Positions 13,406 to 17,796 of a stretch of DNA of 17,796 nucleotides are shown in pieces. The notes below the pieces were generated by a model that made no database searches, had not been told where the DNA came from, and was given only the letters and a program-made list of their open reading frames with translations. Each line of letters opens with the position of its first letter. The first letter of the stretch is position 1. Position numbers and translations under genes: made by a program. Where the stretch lies: NCBI GenBank assembly GCA_024638345.1, contig JAHEKL010000026.1, forward strand, positions 1-17,796. The letters are read 5' to 3'. Origin of the DNA: Gammaproteobacteria bacterium (GTDB taxonomy: Bacteria > Gemmatimonadota > Gemmatimonadetes > Longimicrobiales > Gaopeijiaceae).

Positions 13406-15160
13406 ATGGAGATCATTCAGAGGATCGTCGACGCGCTCGAGTACGGGGTCTTCGAGTTTGGAATCCCCACCAGTGGGGAGACGATTCCTCTCGTGGTCTT
13501 GGTGTTGATCGGCGCGGGCGTCTACTTCACGCTCAGGCTCGGCTTCGTCCAGATTCGTCGCTTCGGGCACGGGCTCGCCGTGGCCACCGGTCGCTACGAC
13601 GACCCGGACGAGCCGGGGGACGTCTCTCACTTCCAAGCGCTCTCCACGGCGCTGTCCGCCACCGTGGGTGTGGGCAACATCGCCGGGGTGGCGGTGGCGC
13701 TCCACTGGGGCGGACCCGGCGCGCTCTTCTGGATGTGGGTCACGGGCGCCCTGGGCATGGCGACCAAGTACACGGAGGTTACCGCCTCCATGAAGTACCG
13801 CGAAGTGAGAGAGCGGAAGCCCGACGACCCGTCTTGGCGGGGGACGGTCTCGGGCGGCCCCATGTATTACATCGAGCAGGGCTTGGGAAAGGCGTGGAAG
13901 CCGATGGCGGTGTTCTTCGCCCTCTGCCTGGCCTTCAGCTCGTTCCTAGCCGGTAACGGCGTTCAGTCCAACACGATCGCAGACGTCATGCAGGCCCAGT
14001 TCAGCGTGCCCCTCTGGGTGAGCGGGCTGGTGGGCGCGCTCATCGTCGGCTCGGTCATCATCGGAGGCATCACACGGATCGGGAAGGTGACCGGTGTCCT
14101 CGCTCCGGCAATGGCCAGCCTCTACGTGGCCGGAGCCATGGTCATCATCGTCCTGAACCTGGACCAGCTGCTCCCGAGCCTGGCCCTGATCGTCACCGAG
14201 GCCTTCAACCCCACCGCAGGCATCGCGGGGACCGGCGTCGGTGTCTTTCTCGTCACCGCGCTCTGGGGGATTCGGAGAGGACTTTTCTCCAATGAAGCCG
14301 GACTCGGGTCGGCCCCCATCGCGCATGCGGCCGCGCAGACGGACGAGCCGGTGTCCGAGGGAGTCGTGGCCCTCCTGGGTCCATTCATCGATACGATCGT
14401 GATCTGCACGATGACCGCCCTCGTCATCATCATGACCGGCACCTGGGATGACCGTTTCCCGACGGAGATCGCACTCGGGAGTGGCGACATGGGGTTCGTG
14501 GAGGAGCGTCCGGACGGTCAGGTCATCGTGTTCGCCGGAGCACCCGAGACCGTCGAGGTAGAGGCCGGAGTCCCGGTCGCGAGCGGCGTAGGGGTGCCGA
14601 AATTGGCCTGGCACCAAGTGGCCGTGGACACCCTCTACACGGATCCGGAGCTGTCGCTAACGTTCTCCGGAACGATTCTCACGGCCGAGAGCCGCGCGAT
14701 CGGCACGGACGGCACCGAGCACGCGGCGCTGTTCGGAAACGCGGTCCAGAACGGAGCCCCGCTTACGATGCTCGCGTTCCAGCGAGGCCTCCCGGGCGAG
14801 TGGGGTCACTACATCGTGGTGCTCACGGTGCTCCTGTTCGCCATTTCGACGGCCATCGCCTGGAGCTACTACGGGGACCGCTGCGCGGTGTATCTGTTCG
14901 GGGAGCGGGCCGTCCTTCCGTACAAGTTCGTGTTCGTGGTGATGCACTTCCTGGGTGCTGTGGCCCCGCTCGCCCTGGCATGGGTCCTTGCGGACGTGCT
15001 GCTCTTCGCCGCGGCGGTCCCCAACCTCATCGCCGTCGTGATTCTCGCCCCGAAGGTCAAGGAGCTCACGGACTCCTACTTCTCGCGCAGGCCCTGGATC
15101 GAGAACGCGGAAGTGCATCGCCGCAACGTCGAGCAGCGGAGACTCGGGAAGAAGAGCTAG
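13406..15160 (+). CDS. Alanine/glycine:cation symporter (AGCS family) with an extra loop domain
   Basis: Na+- or H+-driven uptake of alanine or glycine across the inner membrane (TC 2.A.25). Signatures seen: LSATVGVGNIAGVA (82-95), GALGMATKYTEV, SGGPMYYIEQGLG, RGLFSNEAGLGSAPIAHAA (291-309), and WSYYGDRCAVYLFG (486-499). About ten or eleven hydrophobic helices are apparent. At 584 residues it exceeds the usual 450-540. The excess is a soluble, acidic, Val/Gly-rich stretch at about 347-447, between the helix ending VIIMTGTW and LTMLAFQRGL, where most relatives have a short loop. ATG 13406 has GAGGG four bases upstream. One base separates its TAG from the start of the M14 peptidase, indicating co-translation. 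Confidence 0.95.
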   Translation: MEIIQRIVDALEYGVFEFGIPTSGETIPLVVLVLIGAGVYFTLRLGFVQIRRFGHGLAVATGRYDDPDEPGDVSHFQALSTALSATVGVGNIAGVAVALHWGGPGALFWMWVTGALGMATKYTEVTASMKYREVRERKPDDPSWRGTVSGGPMYYIEQGLGKAWKPMAVFFALCLAFSSFLAGNGVQSNTIADVMQAQFSVPLWVSGLVGALIVGSVIIGGITRIGKVTGVLAPAMASLYVAGAMVIIVLNLDQLLPSLALIVTEAFNPTAGIAGTGVGVFLVTALWGIRRGLFSNEAGLGSAPIAHAAAQTDEPVSEGVVALLGPFIDTIVICTMTALVIIMTGTWDDRFPTEIALGSGDMGFVEERPDGQVIVFAGAPETVEVEAGVPVASGVGVPKLAWHQVAVDTLYTDPELSLTFSGTILTAESRAIGTDGTEHAALFGNAVQNGAPLTMLAFQRGLPGEWGHYIVVLTVLLFAISTAIAWSYYGDRCAVYLFGERAVLPYKFVFVVMHFLGAVAPLALAWVLADVLLFAAAVPNLIAVVILAPKVKELTDSYFSRRPWIENAEVHRRNVEQRRLGKKS

Positions 15161-15161
15161 C

Positions 15162-16727
15162 GTGCGCACGCTCGCGAACCCCGGTACGCCATGGATCGTC
15201 CTTCTGGTCACGATCCAACTGGTCGGGCTCCCTCCTCGGGTGGCGACGGCGCAGTCGGCCGTTCCCCGCACCGGGGCCGAGTCGGCCGATTGGGCGCGCA
15301 GGACCTCGCACGCCGAAGTAGTGAGCTTTCTCGGTGAGCTGCGATCTCGGACAGATCGGATGTTGACCCGGACGATCGGCCATACGGAAGAAGGCCGGGA
15401 GATCTCGGCCGTCTTCCTGGGTGATCCGGTGGAGTCGAGCTCCGAAGCGATACTGCGATCGGAGAAGCCCACCCTTCTCGTCACCGGCTCCATCCACGGA
15501 AACGAGCCCGCCGGCACGGAGGGCGCCCTCCAGCTGATCCGGGACCTCACGCTCGGGGATCGGCGCGACCTTCTTCGGGCCGTGAACGTCATCGTCGTGC
15601 CCGAGATGAACCCCGACGGATCGGAAGCGGGCACGCGTGAGAACGCACGCGGATACGACCTCAATCGCGACTGGGTCACCGCGGAGACGCGGGAGGTCGG
15701 TGCCGTCCTCGACGAACTGGTCATCCCCTATTGGCCGGACGTTTTCGTCGACGTTCACAACGGGGGCTCACTCCCGTATCACCTCACCTACCAGACGAGT
15801 TTGGAGCCGGCTGCGCACTCGGGCCTCGTAGCGCTCGCTCGGGGCGCGATGTTCGACTTCGTCGAAGCTCGACTCCAGGCTCGCGGAATGGAGATGTTCT
15901 GGTACTCGGGACCCTCGTACGACGAGCGGGACGGACGCTGGTACTGGAGAACCACAGAGCCACTGCCCCGCAAACAGCACTCGTACGCCGGGCTCCAGGA
16001 CATGATCGCGCTCCTGTTCGAGATTCCCGAAGGACACGCGCTCCGCGTAGGAGCCGACGCTGCCAGGGAGGGCATGCTCGGGCTCGTCGAGTACCTCGCC
16101 GAGAACCCGGAAGAGGTCAAGAGAGCCGTCAGGAGCGCGCGAAACGAGGCCATGGAGATGCCTCCGGACGAGATCTATCTCGCCCTCGGGCCTCGACCCT
16201 ATCCCGAGGCGGAGGAGTTCTACGTGATGACACCTCCCTCCGCCGGAGCGGACGCCATGCCGGAGCTCGTGTCCGGAGACAATCGCACCCGTTTCTCTCC
16301 CATCCGCGTTCGACCGGCACCGTGGGGATACGTGCTCGATCCCGAGTTGGAGGACGTCCAGCGCCTCCTCCGGCGCCATGGGATTCAGGTCGAGCGGCTC
16401 GACCAGCCGGTGAGTCTGGAGGTGGAGCGCTATCGACTGGAGCGGCTGACTCGGGCAAGAGATCGCTATCAGCGTCATTTCATGAGCGAGTTGCGCGTCG
16501 AGATGGATTCAGGACTGCAGGTGCTGCCGGAGGGCGCACTTCTCGTGCGGGTGCGGCAGCGGGGGGGCAGGATCATTCCGCAGCTTCTCGAACCGGATGC
16601 GGTGGACTCGGTCGCTCGGTGGAATTTTCTGGACGCGTACCTGCCCCGTCCGGGCTCCGTCGGGTCCTACCTTCCCATCGTGCGGCTTCTCGCACCTCCG
16701 GGAGTGCCCACTACACTCCTGCCCTGA
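15162..16727 (+). CDS. Secreted M14 family zinc carboxypeptidase
   Basis: A 521-residue exported metallopeptidase expected to release C-terminal amino acids or trim peptidoglycan-type peptides. Signal peptide ~1-30, with cleavage likely after VATA. The M14 catalytic set is visible: SIHGNEPAGTEG (zinc ligands H112, E115), NPDG...NARGYDLNRDW (N168-R169 substrate binding), VDVHNGG (zinc ligand H199) and LLFEIPEG (general base E287). About 200 further residues form a C-terminal region of beta-rich character with no motif I can name. GTG 15162 follows the symporter stop after one base, with GAAGAG five bases upstream serving as a ribosome-binding site inside the symporter's last codons. Exact specificity cannot be read from sequence. 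Confidence 0.92.
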   Translation: MRTLANPGTPWIVLLVTIQLVGLPPRVATAQSAVPRTGAESADWARRTSHAEVVSFLGELRSRTDRMLTRTIGHTEEGREISAVFLGDPVESSSEAILRSEKPTLLVTGSIHGNEPAGTEGALQLIRDLTLGDRRDLLRAVNVIVVPEMNPDGSEAGTRENARGYDLNRDWVTAETREVGAVLDELVIPYWPDVFVDVHNGGSLPYHLTYQTSLEPAAHSGLVALARGAMFDFVEARLQARGMEMFWYSGPSYDERDGRWYWRTTEPLPRKQHSYAGLQDMIALLFEIPEGHALRVGADAAREGMLGLVEYLAENPEEVKRAVRSARNEAMEMPPDEIYLALGPRPYPEAEEFYVMTPPSAGADAMPELVSGDNRTRFSPIRVRPAPWGYVLDPELEDVQRLLRRHGIQVERLDQPVSLEVERYRLERLTRARDRYQRHFMSELRVEMDSGLQVLPEGALLVRVRQRGGRIIPQLLEPDAVDSVARWNFLDAYLPRPGSVGSYLPIVRLLAPPGVPTTLLP

Positions 16728-16910
16728 AGCCAGGGTGAGCGCCCGGGGAGTCGGCCGGTCGAGGCTCGTGGCAGATCGCGGAAGGTGGAACGGTCCGGCC
16801 GATTCGGGGTTTCCGATCGACGCTGCGCTCGACCGCGCCCTTCGCACCAACGGCCCCTGCCGGGCACGCCGAGCCGCACGAGCGACTCCAGTTCCCATTC
16901 AAAGACCGAT

Positions 16911-16916
16911 GGAGGT
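16911..16916 (+). promoter_or_regulatory. Ribosome-binding site of the superoxide dismutase gene
   Basis: GGAGGT lies eight bases before ATG 16925. The remainder of the 197-base gap after the M14 gene (16728-16924), the longest non-coding stretch in the window, shows no recognisable promoter, hairpin or RNA gene. Confidence 0.7.
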
Positions 16917-16924
16917 CTCGATCG

Positions 16925-17563
16925 ATGGCCTATCCCCACGCCCTTCCCGATCTCGGTTTCGCGTACGACGCGTTGGAACCCCATATCGACGCGCGCACGA
17001 TGGAGATCCACCACTCCAAGCACCACAACGGCTACACAACGAACCTGAACAAGGCCCTGGAAGGGCACCCGGACCTCCAACAGTACTCTGCCGAGCAGCT
17101 TCTGAGGGGGTTGACGGCCCTTCCCGACTCCGTGCAAACGGCGATTCGGAACAACGGGGGTGGCTTCCACAATCACTCGCTCTTCTGGCGGATTCTCGCG
17201 CCGGGGGGAAGCACGAGTCCCTCGGGTGATCTCTCGACCGCGATCAATGGCGCCTTCGGATCGTTCGACGCCTTCAAACAAGCGCTGAACGGCGCTGCAG
17301 GCAGCCGCTTCGGCTCGGGATGGGGATGGCTGGCGGTGAATCCCTTCGGAAAGCTGGTCGTGACCTCGACCGCCAATCAGGATTCGCCTCTGATCCACGG
17401 CTCGACCCCCATCCTGGGGATCGATGTGTGGGAGCACGCGTACTACCTCAATTACCAGAACCGGCGACCCGACTACCTGGCGGCGATCTGGAACGTGGTG
17501 AATTGGGACGTCGTGGGTGCCAACTACGCCTCTGCGGCGGGGGGGTGGATCTCCTCGACCTGA
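16925..17563 (+). CDS. sodA: Superoxide dismutase, manganese type
   Basis: Converts superoxide to oxygen and hydrogen peroxide; 212 residues, full length. Metal ligands align as H29 (MEIHHSKHH), H84 (NHSLFW), D167 and H171 (GIDVWEHAYY). The metal type is suggested by NNGGG before the second ligand and by the Gln in NQDSPL (Q152). Both are usual in Mn enzymes, whereas Fe enzymes typically carry Ala/Gly there and Gln near the second ligand. Cambialistic activity remains possible. No signal peptide is present, so the protein is cytoplasmic. It follows the M14 gene in the same direction with its own strong ribosome-binding site, so it may have a separate promoter. No regulator site is recognisable. 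Confidence 0.96.
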   Translation: MAYPHALPDLGFAYDALEPHIDARTMEIHHSKHHNGYTTNLNKALEGHPDLQQYSAEQLLRGLTALPDSVQTAIRNNGGGFHNHSLFWRILAPGGSTSPSGDLSTAINGAFGSFDAFKQALNGAAGSRFGSGWGWLAVNPFGKLVVTSTANQDSPLIHGSTPILGIDVWEHAYYLNYQNRRPDYLAAIWNVVNWDVVGANYASAAGGWISST

Positions 17564-17592
17564 GCGGCTGGTGGGGACGGGTGTGAATCGGG

Positions 17593-17622
17593 TTGACCGA
17601 TGCACGCTGTCCTTGTTATCAG
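17593..17622 (+). promoter_or_regulatory. Candidate promoter for the last gene
   Basis: TTGACC (17593-17598) and TATCAG (17617-17622) are 18 bases apart, the latter preceded by TG plus one base (extended -10). It would give a leader of roughly 55 bases before ATG 17683. It matches the E. coli-like consensus moderately; the rules in this organism are unknown. Confidence 0.33.
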
Positions 17623-17682
17623 TTGGGTTGGCGAAGGAAACATTTGAAGTCGATCTCATTGGCAAGAGTGCCCTGGGGTCTT

Positions 17683-17796
17683 ATGCGCAGAATCTTGGTG
17701 CGGGCTAGGCGGCTTCCCGCCTTTGCGGCCATCGTGGTCGCGTCCTCTCTACTTGCGCTCGGTACGGAGGCCCAGGGCCAATCTCTCGGTGGCTCC
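17683..17796 (+). CDS. Exported protein, only the signal peptide region visible
   Basis: An open frame of 38 codons from ATG 17683 to the window edge. It begins with a basic stretch (MRRILVRARRL), then a hydrophobic core (FAAIVVASSLLAL), then TEAQGQS, a classic Sec signal peptide with likely cleavage after EAQG or nearby. GGGG lies four to five bases upstream of the ATG and a plausible promoter about 60 bases before it. The mature protein lies outside the window, so its function cannot be stated. Confidence 0.65.
   Translation, partial: MRRILVRARRLPAFAAIVVASSLLALGTEAQGQSLGGS

Overview
The window is high-GC bacterial chromosomal DNA, densely coding, with no stretch over 200 bases lacking a gene. 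The best taxonomic guess is Gemmatimonadota or a close relative. This is inferred from the barrel-less 'carboxypeptidase-regulatory + TonB plug' protein with a Cys pair and its C-G-x-V-x-I-W-T-R ending, the secreted M28 and M14 peptidases, the Fe-S-less AddB and the frequent GTG starts. No 16S gene or other decisive marker is present. I see no phage, insertion sequence, CRISPR array, tRNA or rRNA.

Layout. (1) 2-892: 3' part of a major-facilitator transporter resembling the ATP:ADP/NTP translocase group. It converges on a four-helix 'phage holin family' membrane protein (985-1332, minus). A degenerate ~25-bp tandem repeat lies between them. (2) 1348-7606: addB and addA, the helicase-nuclease pair for double-strand-break repair, with overlapping ends. 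(3) 7592-9166 (minus): a secreted M28 zinc aminopeptidase, overlapping the 3' end of addA tail to tail. (4) 9355-11396: a cluster of an HMA metal chaperone, a CarboxypepD_reg/TonB-plug protein and phosphatidylserine decarboxylase. Two mutually exclusive hairpins precede it, one covering the chaperone's ribosome-binding site. (5) 11377-11649 (minus): a small membrane-anchored six-cysteine protein of unknown function, overlapping psd tail to tail. (6) 11792-13292: infA (IF-1) and an acyl-CoA desaturase with a repeat-bearing C-terminal tail, followed by a very strong hairpin. (7) 13406-16727: an alanine/glycine:cation symporter and a secreted M14 metallocarboxypeptidase, one base apart. (8) 16925-17563: a manganese-type superoxide dismutase. 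(9) From 17683: the start of a further exported protein, cut by the window edge.

Most of the genes are housekeeping or envelope functions: DNA repair, phospholipid and fatty-acid synthesis, periplasmic proteolysis with amino-acid uptake, metal handling and superoxide detoxification. The points most worth a second look are the barrel-less plug protein paired with a metal chaperone, the chaperone leader hairpins, the desaturase tail, the symporter's ~100-residue insert coupled to a secreted carboxypeptidase, and the six-cysteine small protein. I do not see a clear, wholly new multi-gene system; the metal chaperone/plug pair is the nearest candidate.
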